Both the position numbers and the translations under genes were made by a program. From positions 127,720,891 through 127,784,890 of the forward strand of contig CM043947.1 in assembly GCA_014529385.2 (NCBI GenBank): a DNA stretch of 64,000 bases, written 5' to 3'. The notes beneath the pieces are model-generated. The model searched no databases, had not been told where the DNA came from, and worked only from the letters and a program-made list of their open reading frames with translations. This document shows, piece after piece, positions 45,563 through 56,897 of the stretch. Each line of letters begins with the position of its first letter. Position 1 is the stretch's first letter. The DNA is from Adiantum capillus-veneris. Lineage: Eukaryota; Streptophyta; Polypodiopsida; Polypodiales; Pteridaceae.

Positions 45563-46650
45563 AAGAGAGAAGGGGCCACAACACAAAGCATCGAACTTCT
45601 TGTTAAGAAATATAATTCGTCTTGAGAATTAAGAACGGTTTGGGATACGGATCCTATTTACCTTAGGCTCCCAAAGAGAAAATTTTCTTCAAAAGACTCC
45701 AACCAAATGATATATCAAGTCTAGCTCATATCCAACCAAATACAATTCAAACCTTTAAAAAGATCTGAACTTGCAAATTGAGAGTTTACAAAAATAAAGA
45801 AGGACAAAATAAAGCATTTGAAAGCTTAAAAAAAAAACCAAGCAACTAAGTTAGAAAACAATTACCTAATTGAAGGAACCTTTCAAAAATAAACATAAAC
45901 ACAAAACTCATACAAAGATTTGATCATTAATAACTACTCTACGGAAATATTAATCAATACCACAAAATAGAAAAAAAAGAAGAACTATAAACTCTAGCCC
46001 TAAAGAACTTACAAACAAGAACAAAACATTAAGCTAAACAGTAAAAAGAGTAGGACTCGAAAGTGCAACCTTAACTCCAATGCTCATCAAACATGGACTG
46101 TAGGTTCATCAATTCTACCATGCATAGCGTGGACAATAAGCTACAACATCCCCACTCACGTTATTCGTGCACAACAATAGGTGCAGATTGGTATAAGGTT
46201 ATTTCTAAAACCAACAACGATCTAAGTTTCGATCACTCTCCAGAGGTGATAGGCATACTCAATCATGGTACGAGTCTAGCACTCCAAGACTACACTATGT
46301 AAACGTATGAAATAACTGAACTGGCTCTATAGTCACTTGGAGCAAGAAAGAGCTTTTAAAAGACTAAACAAAGTTCTGTTTGAGTTAGAACAAGCCACAT
46401 TTACAAAAAGAGCCCAACTTCCATCAAACTTACTATTAAAAGTAAAAATTAAGTGGAAGTTTCAGCTCCCCACTTCTATAAAACTTACTTTTTGTCATTT
46501 TAAACATTTCCGAAATTTGAAGCTAACCTTGATCATGTAGAAAACACTACCAACATCTCAAAATGAAAGCCAAGCCATACATATGAATGATTAAATAAGC
46601 CTATAACCAATGAAGCCATCAAATTGTGCCACGTTAACATTATATCAAAC
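45563..46650. other. No gene recognised
   Basis: AT-rich sequence with no frame that resembles a known protein. The small frame at 46093-46302 is not supported by anything else. Confidence 0.4.
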
Positions 46651-46730
46651 ATCCAGGAAAGATGTCAAGCTTGATCATGCCAAGGCAAACTTACATGCAT
46701 CACATATTGAACTACATGTGCTCTTCCACT

Positions 46731-46845
46731 TCATGCACTTTTGTTCCCTTTCTCTGCTGGTGTCTCACATACACTAGCCTTATCTGGTCCTTGTATCTGC
46801 GGGCCATAAGCCTCATACAACTTATTGGACATGCACTCTTGAATG
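46731..46845 (-). repeat. Dispersed repeat, copy 2
   Basis: Partner of 44255-44365. It overlaps the 3' end of the antisense ORF. Confidence 0.75.
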
Positions 46846-47612
46846 TTCGCAATCCTCTCCTTTGCCATCACTAGCTTTTGTTGTTCCTTTGCAAGCTCCG
46901 CCGACTTCTTGTTCCTTTACCTGAAAATGGCCAACGCCATGCTTCGTCGACTTCTTGTTTCTCCTTTGCCACCGCTGCAGAGAGCCGTTCGACTTCTGCA
47001 GAGCTCTCATTGACCTCGATTTCAAGGGTTGCAAGCACATTATCAGCATGGTACTCCCGGCTAAGGCCGGACATAAAGTACACCTTGTTTCCATAACATA
47101 GAATGCAGGGTTCAAAAAGTACCTTCTCTTTGTCAGGGACATAGTACCCCCTCTTTATGTGCTTAATGCTATCTACCAAGGGCACGCCATTAGAGCCTGC
47201 CACTAAAAGAGTGAACCAAAACCTGCATCATGGAAATCCTTGCGTTGATTCGCAAATCTGGCATGCTTAACTATGAACTGATCCATTAAATCCTCTTTTG
47301 TGGCGTTGAGTGTTTTATACTCAGTTGGGCATGTCCCTGGAGGTAGAGACACTTCTCAACATCAAAGTTATACTTATCTGGGTTGGTATTGATGAAATTT
47401 TTTAGTGCCTCCCTTATCTCCTTAGCACTTGGAGGATAACAATGCACAAGTATACCTCTGGTTCTGACATCATTGTTGATTCTCTCTTTCAGTTCAGTTG
47501 TTATTGAAGTGCTAAAACTCTGTTCGGATTTGACAAAGATTACCCCGACCGCCTTCTTATCAGCTTGTGACTTCGCCTATGAAACTAGCTCTAAAACATC
47601 TTCTTGAGCCAT
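46822..47612 (-). pseudogene. Unrecognised protein with C-terminal coiled coil, frameshifted
   Basis: ATG on the minus strand at 47612 opens MAQEDVLELVS, a stop, then AKSQADKKAVGVIFVKSEQS and TTELKERINNDVRTRGILVHCYPPSAKEIREALKNFINTNPDKYNFDVEKCLYL. A shift gives PPGTCPTEYKTLNATKED and LMDQFIVKHARFANQRKDF. Another shift leads into 47203-46871: HIKRGYYVPDKEKVLFEPCIL, then the coiled coil ATLEIEVNESSAEVERLSAAVAKEKQEVDEAW. The composition and continuity across frames point to a once-real protein of at least 250 residues. I do not recognise the family. It could be a transposon accessory ORF or a captured host gene. Confidence 0.6.
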
Positions 47613-48178
47613 CTTATCAATATGGTAAATTGACAAAATTGAATTTTTACACCGAATTACACTATTTTTATCAAAATTTTGTAGGTTTTCTCACCTTCAA
47701 ATATAAAATTTAGAGGTAAATTTCAAAATTTGTAGGTGGGATTACACTAAACCTAGGTTTTTTTCGAGCACTGGGCCGCCGCGAGCCTACTGACCCTGTT
47801 TTTCTATTGGCCATGAGTACTTATTTGAGAGGTTCCCTTTCCATGATACATTATTCAATTCTGGATGCGGCTGATCAGACCAGGGAGCCTATTTTTTGCC
47901 ACGATTGTGTCTATTACATTGTGGTGTATTTGGAAGGCCCGATGCATGCATGTTCTTATAAGCGATGAGCCTTCCTCTGAGACGGATATCTTGCTTATTA
48001 TTTGATCAGAGTTCAGTGGGATGCATCATAGAGAGGTTTGACTTTCTCCGTACTTGGGGGCGGTCTTCACAGTTCTTTCATTTCTCCAGGGGCTTTATGG
48101 TATGGTAGTATGCTGTGCCAAAGTGGCTGATACTACATGCTTTCTGGGTTCTATGTAGGTTGCAATAAAGAAATGTAC

Positions 48179-48222
<44 letters not shown>

Positions 48223-49304
48223 TCTGTCTCATTGTCTTTTATGTGACATTGTCTCATTTCCAAATTGAAGATTATCTTTTAAATTGTAAGTTTAAGGTTC
48301 TGCTACTATATCTTTTAAGTTGTATGTCTAAAGTTGTAGAAAGATATATTATTTATTTATTTAATTTTGCATACCTTATATGCCTTCCCTACCTTACCGG
48401 ACGTCAATGAACAAAACATGTACCATACCCGTACCTAACACACCTAACTACCTTGGCAATATCCTTATTTGAGCCATATGATAGGGTTTGTAGCTTGTAA
48501 ATTGGCCGGGATACATATTTAAGGTGGAGACTCCAGCAAAGAATGCTTCAGCGATAAGGACGTTGGGTGTTGTGTCAAGACTTCTCAGGACAGCTTGAGC
48601 CTTGGAAGTTGGGATTCATCTTTCCTCTGAGTTTAAACTGTAGCATATGATGAGAAGGTTATTAGAATTGAGGTTTGACTGTCTACCCGCTGATTGCTTT
48701 TTTTTCTCTTTTGGCTGATCGACGAGGGAGCCTAGCAACAGGACTTGTATGGATCTCTACATATTTGCTACTGCTTACAGGATCACATGGGACTATTTTA
48801 CACAGCCCGCAACCATACATTAAAATTTGATCAGTGGGAGCAAGGAGAGCTTGACTATGTATGTATTTTTTTTCTTTTCCTTTTAGCAGTAAGTGCCAAT
48901 ATTGACATACCTGAGTTGTTTTTGCTACAGCATTGGTCTTTCCACTGTGTTTGAAGAAAATTTTTCTCTCAATCGCTTGCCTTTCAATCATACCAGCTAG
49001 GTGGTGTGCTATGGTAAGTATGCCACGTTGTGGTGGTACTAGTCGGTAACGCGGCAATCATAGTATCATTACGACGATGTCACCTTCCCTTCCCTTTATT
49101 AAATGCGGGTATAAGGTCGGTAACACGGCTAAGTTATGTCTGTATCCAATTTCTATTCCCCTAGATTCGAGCAACACCCTGTTGGTAACGCAGCAAAATG
49201 GTGTCATTCACTAGTGCATGTTGTTTTTTTTTTTGCATACTGTAGCATTTGGTCAATAAAGCGATCAAAAAAATGTTGTAAATTGTTTGGTTCGCCAGTA
49301 ACGT
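47613..49304. other. No gene recognised; microsatellites and a diverged 70-bp repeat
   Basis: (TC)n(AC)n lies at 48178-48222. Three GGTAACRCRGC phrases at about 49044, 49114 and 49182 are spaced roughly 70 bp apart, suggesting a diverged tandem repeat. The minus frame at 48683-49057 has no supporting feature. Confidence 0.45.
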
Positions 49305-49787
49305 TGGTGCAACCAAAGTTGGTCCGAGCTGGAAAGTGATCTATGTCAGGTAAAGGCTGCAGGCGAGTGCAATGACGAAGGCTAGGGCAGGTACTAAGGC
49401 CCTAGGCAGGCAAGGGACAACCGAAATGTATGCTTAAGGTGGTTTTTTAGGCCGAGGGGGCCTCCAAAGTGAGGTAATCATGATGGCAAGCCAAGGTGTG
49501 CAAAGTGTAGGAATGTGCCTTGCAATGCAGTGCTCGAGATTCTCTAGAAGCCCGTCTAGATGACTCGTTAAACAGAGCTTTGGTATGAAAGATATGCCAG
49601 TCCGAAGTTGGAATGCTTTGCAAATCCTCGATGAACAGGGCAGGCGGGGACATGTGGTTTGAGGTGATATGAATGGACACAGATGAAGTGCTTGAGTTGG
49701 GAAGCATGTCAACATTTTTGGATTGTCATTCGGAGCTGAAACGGGTAAGTTATGGCCTTTGGAATATTTGTAGGGGGTCGGGTACGT
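49305..49787 (+). repeat. N1 5' LTR, left part
   Basis: It begins TGGTGCAACCAAAGTTGG and matches 59569-60051 closely. It is cut at ACGT (49784-49787), where N2 entered. The small minus-strand frames here are LTR sequence, because they recur in the 3' LTR. Confidence 0.9.
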
Positions 49788-50028
49788 TGGAGAGGGGGAA
49801 TGGGAGAACACGCCCGGCACAAACACAATGGGCCTCTCTATAGCTCAGGGCACACACAGCACCCCGATCCACTTAGTGAGCACCTTCGACTCACAGAATT
49901 CACACTATTGCACACACGATCAAACACAGCTTGACGCACCGCAGCGCACACGCACTCAAATAGACCACCAATCAACCCGCACCCACAAAACGGCTGCAAT
50001 CATCGCCTATCCTTGCACACATACCACA

Positions 50029-50144
<116 letters not shown>

Positions 50145-50582
50145 ACACACACTCATCGGGGGAACGTACACGCCATCCCACACCCGGCATCACATGCAAT
50201 AGAATAGAGCAGGAGAAGGGGGGGGGGGGGAAGGAAATAGCACGATAAGAAACGCCCGTTTTCAATAGGGGGAACTCAATCCTGCTCAAAAAAACACTCT
50301 AGCCGCACTCGGCTTCACAAAATACATAGGGGGAGGCGCCCTCTCGGCCCTCTGCAGACAAAAAACACTCTTGGCTCTTTTCCCTGTGGCTCCCAAGCCT
50401 CACAAGGCGACAAAAAGCCCCCAAAAACGATAAAAATGACTCCTTTAGAGAGGGGGAGCACCCATTTTAGCATGTTTGGCCTCTTTCCGACACATGGCGG
50501 CCTCTTTTAGACTCTTTATCTCATTCTCTCACTCTGCCCCTTGCCCGATGTTGTGGGACCTTCCCTTTAGACAAGGAGGGGA

Positions 50583-50606
50583 GGCAATAGCGACATCGCT
50601 ATTGCC
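50583..50606 (-). promoter_or_regulatory. Hairpin in N2 LTR, 11-bp arms
   Basis: GGCAATAGCGA and TCGCTATTGCC flank two bases. An identical copy lies at 54670-54693. N1 has a related hairpin (GCAATAG/CTATTGC arms) at 56374-56396. It lies about 330 bp downstream of the TATA box, so it would be in the transcript. Confidence 0.6.
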
Positions 50607-51778
50607 CTCCTCCTTCTCCTCAAAATTTAGGCGCCCCTAGGGCCGTGTGAACTGCCCCTGTCGGACAAGCGCCATGTCATCACCGTCGACAACTTGCAGG
50701 CGCCACTGCGCCGCCGCCAACTTCCGCCGCGCAGCGCCCCTGGCGCCCACCCCATAACCACGGAGCTCCCAAGGAGCCCATCTCCACTTCATATGTCCAA
50801 TAGGGGCTCACGCCCTCGGATTTATACAGCAGCGCCCGACAACCGTCCTACGCATGTGGGCCAATACTTGTACCACGTGGCGGCCCCAGGGATCATGGCC
50901 ATAAGCTCCAAAAAAGAACCTCCAAACATATTTATATAAAAAAACCTCTTTTCTGGCCTTCTTCTCCCAAGCTCTTTTTCACTGCTCCAAAGTCCTACTG
51001 CCAAGCCGCAAAGCCCGGCCAAATCTTCACTGTATCGGGTGAGTACCACATAAACGTGCCCTCCCTCTGACTTCTCTAAGCTCGCCGTCCGAGGCCACCA
51101 AAAAACCAAAAACGTATCTGCATGCACTCAACCGCCCAATGCTCCCTTTTTTGTCCATATTGCAACTCGATGCTCAGGCCTCGAAATCACGAGCCGCGAC
51201 TTCCTGCTAACTCCACACAGCACAAGTTATCACCGAGAACCTTGGCGAGGCCGCAAAACTGCCAAATGGCACATCCTCCAATGCGGTCAAGTGAGCACAG
51301 ACCCGGCCCCTGGAAAATCTTCAATTGGCCATATCTTGCTATCTAGAGCTCCGATTCGCATTCCGAGAAGACAGGCATGCTCCACAACTCGAGCACTACA
51401 CACATATACACTGACATCAGCCTGGTCTACTTGTCCCCAGCTGCCCTGTCCGTCGCGGATCTGCTACACACCCTTTCTTTAAATCGCAATATCTTGCACA
51501 CCGAGGCTCCGTTTGACGAGCCGTCTGGACCAGCTTCGAAAGCACACTGAACACTACATTCTCGCACATAAAACCCACATCTCGGGCACAGTAGGCCACC
51601 AACCTGCTTGGCTCTTTGCAGCACACTTTTGGCCTAAAAAACCACTTTGAACATACACCTCCGCTATCCTTGGGTGCCTAGGGCTTTGGTACCTGCCCTA
51701 GCCTTTTGCACTGCACTCACATGCTGCCTTTGCCTGGCATTGACCATCTACTAGCTCGGACCAACTTTAGCTGCACCA

Positions 51779-51815
51779 TCATTGCCCACCCCCTCGTCGA
51801 ACATTTATGTTCGAC
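51779..51815 (-). other. N2 polypurine tract with adjacent 9-bp-arm hairpin
   Basis: On the minus strand, hairpin GTCGAACAT-AA-ATGTTCGAC (51815-51796) is followed by GAGGGGGTGGGCAATGA and the LTR TG. The purine tract primes plus-strand DNA. The hairpin also occurs in N1 with paired changes. Confidence 0.75.
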
Positions 51816-51962
51816 CAAAAGCATATGCATTGTACTCCGAAACGGCATGGCTACACACGCCACTAAAAAAGCACACCAAACCACAATCTGTATGTACAAG
51901 AATATATACATAGCTCCTATTGCTGCTCTTCAGGCGGGTTGGCCAACCCCCTGCATTACCTG

Positions 51963-53816
51963 CTATCCTCCACCAGGGTCAAATACTTGGCACTGGCCAT
52001 ATCCCTCAATCAACAACAGCTCCCTGTAGTGTTGTACCCAAGCAAAAACATCATAGTGCATCCACCGTGCACACAACATATGTCCACTGCTACCTGTATC
52101 CATGCGCACCAAAGCACCCAAAAGAGCACCACCGTGCTCATCATTTGGCTCAACAGCCACACCAACATCCAAACTAGCATCGACAGGAAAACCTGACCTG
52201 CTCTCCCAATCATGTAATGTGGAGGCCTGCTCCACGGATTCTTGTAATCGGCGGACCGCCCACTGCATCGCTGCACTCAAAAGCATATCCTTCAACACCC
52301 AATTGCATATCTCCCTCAATGGCTTAGCCGCATCCACAGCCTGCTCTTTCACTTTGTCCACAACCAAATGCACATGTTTATCAGCCAAAGGCCGCTCTAT
52401 CGGCACCAACTCCTCACATTCTACACTTGTGGCATTCAAAAGCACCGGCTCCTCGAGCTCATCCTTGCAAATGGAGCCACACGGCTCAACCCATGCCTCC
52501 TGCAGACCACTCTCCTCAACCTGTTCTTTGTCCAAAACCATAGTAGTGTCCTCTTTCTTGGCCAAGCCCTTTACCTGTTTCATTGTCAAAGCACACTGGA
52601 CAGCCACTTTGATGAGCACCGCCATAAGCATGGCACCGCACAACACCTTTACCTGAATACCATCATTCTCGAGCTTCGGCACTTCAACTTGCTCTTCAAC
52701 CACATGGGAAACCGCCACATCTTTAAGCACACAACAAGGCATCTTTACCTTCACCAAGCCAAGCTCGCTGGAATCTGTCGCCTCGCTATAGGACGTGGAA
52801 TCCTCCTCTTTACCTGTATCCCAAAAACTTGAGCTATCGCTCTCATCATCATCACTGCCATAGACCGGCTCGGCACTTGTATCCACATCCTCAAGCTCCA
52901 AAAAAACATGGTTGCTACCAACTTGGCCCTGCTCACTGTCCTCATCCAAATCCACGCTTTTGGCACCTACCATTTGACCACAATCTGCTACCTTTTCATA
53001 CAATGAATCCACAAGAACAGGCTTCTTTTCCTCTTTCAGCTGCACTTGGACCCTGTCATCTACCACAATTTCTGCACACACGCCTTCTCCAACACAGAGC
53101 TTATCCTCGCTGATAAGCGCATCTACCATTGGCGCTGGCACATTGCAAACAGGCACTTCCAAACAAGCAAAATCGACCATTGGCCTTACCTCCACAGGCT
53201 GCACAACTCGCATAGTCAGCACCATCCTCGACCTATCCAAAGAACATCCTACCGCTGCCACCGTAGGCGTATAATGTGCCGGCTTTAGCAAGCCAAGCTC
53301 CATCTTTCTCTTTACCTTGCGACTCTTCACTTTGGCAACTTGGACCACTTTGGCATAGCACCTCGGCTCTTCATCATCCACTTTTTCTCGAACCACAGGA
53401 TGCAGACAAGCGAGAAATTTCTCTAGCTTAAAACTATCGCCATTGACTATACCCGTGGCAGCCACCAAACCACTCCAGCAAGCTTCAAACTCGGCAACAA
53501 AGATATCAAAATTGGCACTTTCACTTTGCCGCAGGCTTTTGATCATGGCATTCGCTTCGTCAATCAATATCACCTTGCGAAACCGCAGCAGAAACCGCTC
53601 TCGAAAACTCTGCCAATCCTGTTTGTCTGCTGCTTGCAGACCAACAAACCATAGCTTCGCTTTTCCTCGCAGCACCAACGGCACCGTACGCACCTTGTCT
53701 TCATCATCTGTCATCTGCAATGATAGCAGGAACAATTCGAAATCCGCCAGCCAGTCGTCCGCATCCTCGATTCCATTGAAAATCAGACCGTTGCTTTGCC
53801 ACATTCTGCTTCGCAA
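51963..53816 (-). CDS. gag: N2 Gag-like protein, 617 residues, no pol domains
   Basis: A single open frame fills the N2 internal region. Residues 10-80 (GLIFNGIEDADDWLADFELF, LRGKAKLWFVGLQAA, FRERFLLRF) and 93-145 (FDIFVAEFEACWSGL, LEKFLACLHPVVREKV) fit a retrotransposon Gag capsid domain. Residues 160-175 are basic (KVKSRKVKRK). The rest, about 440 residues, is acidic with a Ser/Asp/Glu-rich patch near 315-350 and no match I recognise. No CCHC knuckle, protease, RT or integrase motif is present. The C-terminus (CQVFDPGGG) is shared with N1. It probably packages its own RNA and relies on enzymes made elsewhere. The ATG at 53816 comes first, and another Met lies five codons in; N1 begins at the equivalent of the second. 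Confidence 0.85.
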   Translation of the reverse strand: MRSRMWQSNGLIFNGIEDADDWLADFELFLLSLQMTDDEDKVRTVPLVLRGKAKLWFVGLQAADKQDWQSFRERFLLRFRKVILIDEANAMIKSLRQSESANFDIFVAEFEACWSGLVAATGIVNGDSFKLEKFLACLHPVVREKVDDEEPRCYAKVVQVAKVKSRKVKRKMELGLLKPAHYTPTVAAVGCSLDRSRMVLTMRVVQPVEVRPMVDFACLEVPVCNVPAPMVDALISEDKLCVGEGVCAEIVVDDRVQVQLKEEKKPVLVDSLYEKVADCGQMVGAKSVDLDEDSEQGQVGSNHVFLELEDVDTSAEPVYGSDDDESDSSSFWDTGKEEDSTSYSEATDSSELGLVKVKMPCCVLKDVAVSHVVEEQVEVPKLENDGIQVKVLCGAMLMAVLIKVAVQCALTMKQVKGLAKKEDTTMVLDKEQVEESGLQEAWVEPCGSICKDELEEPVLLNATSVECEELVPIERPLADKHVHLVVDKVKEQAVDAAKPLREICNWVLKDMLLSAAMQWAVRRLQESVEQASTLHDWESRSGFPVDASLDVGVAVEPNDEHGGALLGALVRMDTGSSGHMLCARWMHYDVFAWVQHYRELLLIEGYGQCQVFDPGGG

Positions 53817-53839
53817 TCACATTACCGGGGAGCAATCAG

Positions 53840-53867
53840 CGTGCTCCTCCGTGGGGGCACTAGAAGA
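53840..53867 (-). other. N2 candidate primer-binding site
   Basis: On the minus strand the bases right after the 5' LTR are TCTTCTAGTGCCCCCACGG. N1 has TCTTCTGGTGCCCCCACTG in the same place. It is not the tRNA-Met site used by other elements in this window, and I could not assign a tRNA. Confidence 0.45.
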
Positions 53868-54108
53868 TGGAGAGGGGGAATGGGGGAACATGCCCGACAC
53901 AAACACAATGGGCCTCTCTATAGCTCAGGGCACACACAGCACCCCAATCCACTTAGTGAGCACCTTCGACTCACAGAATTCACACTATCGCACACACGAT
54001 CAAACACAGCTTGACGCACCGCAACACACACGCACTCAAATAGACCACCAATCAACCCGCACCCACAAAACGGCTGCAATCATCGCCTATCCTTGCACAC
54101 ATACCACA

Positions 54109-54198
<90 letters not shown>

Positions 54199-55895
54199 GT
54201 GTGTGTGTGTGTGTGTGTGTGCACACACACACATCGGGGGAACGCACACACCATCACACACCCGGCATCACATGCAACATAATAGAGCAGGAGAAGGGGG
54301 GGGCGGGGGGGGGGGGAAGGAAATAGCACGATAAGAAACGCCCGTTTTCAATGGGGGGAACTCACTCCCTGCTCAAAAAAACACTCTAGCCGCACTCGGC
54401 TTCACAAAATACATAGGGGGAGGCGCCCTCTCGGCCCTCTGCAGACAAAAAACACTCTTGGCTCTTTTCCCTGTGGCTCCCAAGCCTCACAAGGCGACAA
54501 AAAGCCCCCAAAAACGATAAAAATGACTCCTTTAGAGAGGGGGAGCACCCATTTTAGCATGTTTGGCCTCTTTCCGACACATGGCGGCCTCTTTTAGACT
54601 CTTTATCTCATTCTCTCACTCTGCCCCTTGCCCGTTGTTGTGGGACCTTCCCTTTATACGAGGAGGGGAGGCAATAGCGACATCGCTATTGCCCTCCTCC
54701 TTCTCCTCAAAATTTAGGCGCCCCTAGGGCCGTGTGAACTGCCCCTGTCGGACAAGTGCCACATCATCACCGTCGAAAACTTGCGGGCGCCACTACGCCG
54801 CCGCTCCTCGCCGGCCGCCGCTGCCAAAACCGCCTGAACTTCCGCCGCGCAACGCCCCTGGCGCCCACCCCATAACCACGGAGCTCCCAAGGAGCCCATC
54901 TCCACTTCATATGTCGAATAGGGGCTCACGCCCTCGGATTTATACAGCAGCGCCTGGCAACCGTCCTGCGCATGTGGGCCAATACTTGTGCCACGTGGCG
55001 GCCCCAGGGCTCATGGCCATAAGCTCCAAAAAAGAACCTCCAAACATATTTATATAAAAAAACCTCTTTTCTGGCCTTCTTCTCCCAAGCTCCTTTTCAC
55101 TGCTCCAAAGTCCTACTGTCGAGCTGCAAAGCCCGGCCAAATCTTCACTGTATCGTGTCAGTACCACATAAACGCGCCTTCCCTCTGACTTCTCTAAGAT
55201 CGCCGTCCGAGGCTGCCAAAAAACCAAAAACGTATCTGCATGCACTCAACCGCCCAATGCTCCCTTTTTTGTCCATATTGCAAGTGGATGCTCAGGCCTC
55301 GAAATCACGAGCCGCGACTTCCTGCTGACTCCACATAGCACAACTTATCACCAAGAACCTTGGTGAGGCCGCAAAACTGCCAAATGGCACATCCTCCAAT
55401 GCGGTCAAGTGAGCACAGACCCGGCCCCTGGAAAATCTTCAACTGGCCATGTCTTCCTATCTAGAGCTCCGATTCGCATTCCGAGAAGACATGCATGCTC
55501 CACAACTCGAGCACTACACACATATACACTGACATCAGCCCGGTCTACTTGTCCCCAGTTGCCCTGTCTGTCGGGGATCTACTACACACCCTTCCTTTAA
55601 ATCGCAATATCTTGCACACCAAGGCTCCGTTTGACGAGCCATCTGGACCAGCTTCGAAAGCACACTGAACACTACATTCTCACATAAAACCCACATCTCG
55701 GGCACAGTAGGCCACCAACCTTCTTGGCTCTTTGCAGCACACCTTTGGCCTAAAAAACCACTTTGAACATACACCTCCGCTATCCTTGGGCTGCCTAGGG
55801 CTTTGGTACCTGCCCTAGCCTTTTGCACTGCACTCACATGCTGCCTTTGCCTGGCATTGACCATCTACTAGCTCGGACCAACTTTAGCTGCACCA
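53868..55895 (-). repeat. N2 5' LTR (2,028 bp)
   Basis: Matches the left LTR throughout, except for microsatellite length and a short extra segment near 54800-54835 (absent near 50690 in the other copy). On the minus strand it starts TGGTGCAGC and ends CTCTCCA. Confidence 0.93.
54111..54240. repeat. (TC)n(GT)n(CA)n compound microsatellite in the N2 5' LTR
   Basis: About 88 bp of CT are followed by TG and CA runs. The last two are absent or tiny in the 3' LTR, so they arose after insertion. Confidence 0.95.
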
Positions 55896-56258
55896 ACGTG
55901 CTCACCGGGTCACATGGTAGGCGCGCTGACATAAGTTTATTGAGCTCGCCAAGGTTTTGGAAAATTGCATGCGACATGGGGAGTTAGCCAAAATTTGTGG
56001 CCTATCGATCGGAATCAAAGACATTGCAATACCCATAGTTCAAGTTAGCAGGCAATCATGATGAAAAGATATCGAACGGTTTTTTTTCATTTTTGGACGG
56101 GTTGTCCAAGACTAGCATGACATCCAGTGGTGGACGAGGGTTGGAATTCGGACTCAATACGGGGAAATTCTCATGCGACGTGATCGGAAAAAACTCATTC
56201 GGCAAACTCAAGCACACAAAACACCGGCAGCATGGGAAACTTAAAATCTATCCTTGGT

Positions 56259-56265
56259 TATAAAG
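56259..56265 (+). promoter_or_regulatory. N1 LTR TATA box
   Basis: TATAAAG, also conserved at about 60413-60419 in the 3' LTR. Confidence 0.5.
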
Positions 56266-56897
56266 GGTAAATGCAATAGGGAATGGTCGTTGAATTTGGA
56301 AAAGGAAAGGATGAGGTGAGCTCCACTAGCTAAGGAGGAAAAAAAAGAGTTTTGTGATGGCTTAGGATGGGAAGCAATAGTACCCGGCGCTATTGCTAAA
56401 GAGGGTCTTTTTTTAAATTGAGGAAAAGGAAGAAACGAAGAGAGGCAGCGGTTTCGAGAAGGAAGAGGAGGGTTTTTTCTTCTTCTTGCTTGGAAGAGGA
56501 GAAGAAAAAAGCAAAAAAAAGCCTTTCTATGCTCGACGATCGAGGCTTGCACGCGTGGTATGTGAAGCAACTCGAAAGAGCGAGGGATTTGCAAGAGAGG
56601 GAGCCAGCGAGGGCTACCAAGAGGAGGAGCTACTGCCAAAGTGAAGTGAGAAGTGGGGATGTTCTCGTCGAGGCATGTGCCGACGGAGTCAAGTCGAGTG
56701 GCGAGGGAGGTGTGTGCGCCTTTGTACGGATTGGTGATGGCCATGGTGAGACCTAGAGCAAGCCATATGGATGTTGTACATGGCTATTTTTTTCTTTGAA
56801 GGAGAAGCTGTCATTGCCGGTTTTTGGCGTCGTCTCTCCCCCCTTCCCTCCTTTCTTCTTTGCTCGTCTCCAAGGTGTGTGGTGCCAGTCTGTGTGA

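Noticed and set aside
45222-45591. Minus-strand Leu/Ser-rich frames that could look like signal peptides
   Set aside because: They arise from (GA)n and a tandem duplication; no start context or conserved domain is present.
48683-49057. 124-codon minus-strand frame as a possible gene
   Set aside because: There are no motifs, no homology I recognise and no neighbouring support.
52100-52150. DTGSS in the N2 protein (about residue 570) as a possible aspartic protease
   Set aside because: N1 has a different sequence at the aligned place (MDAWSDGS), and there is no second protease motif (ILGxPF or similar).
52102-52656. Plus-strand frame of 184 codons opposite the N2 ORF
   Set aside because: It is a shadow of the intact minus-strand ORF, with no recognisable domain.
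53443-54282. Plus-strand 279-codon frame with long Leu/Ser run
   Set aside because: It crosses the N2 internal/LTR boundary and reads through (TC)n, so it is an artefact of composition.
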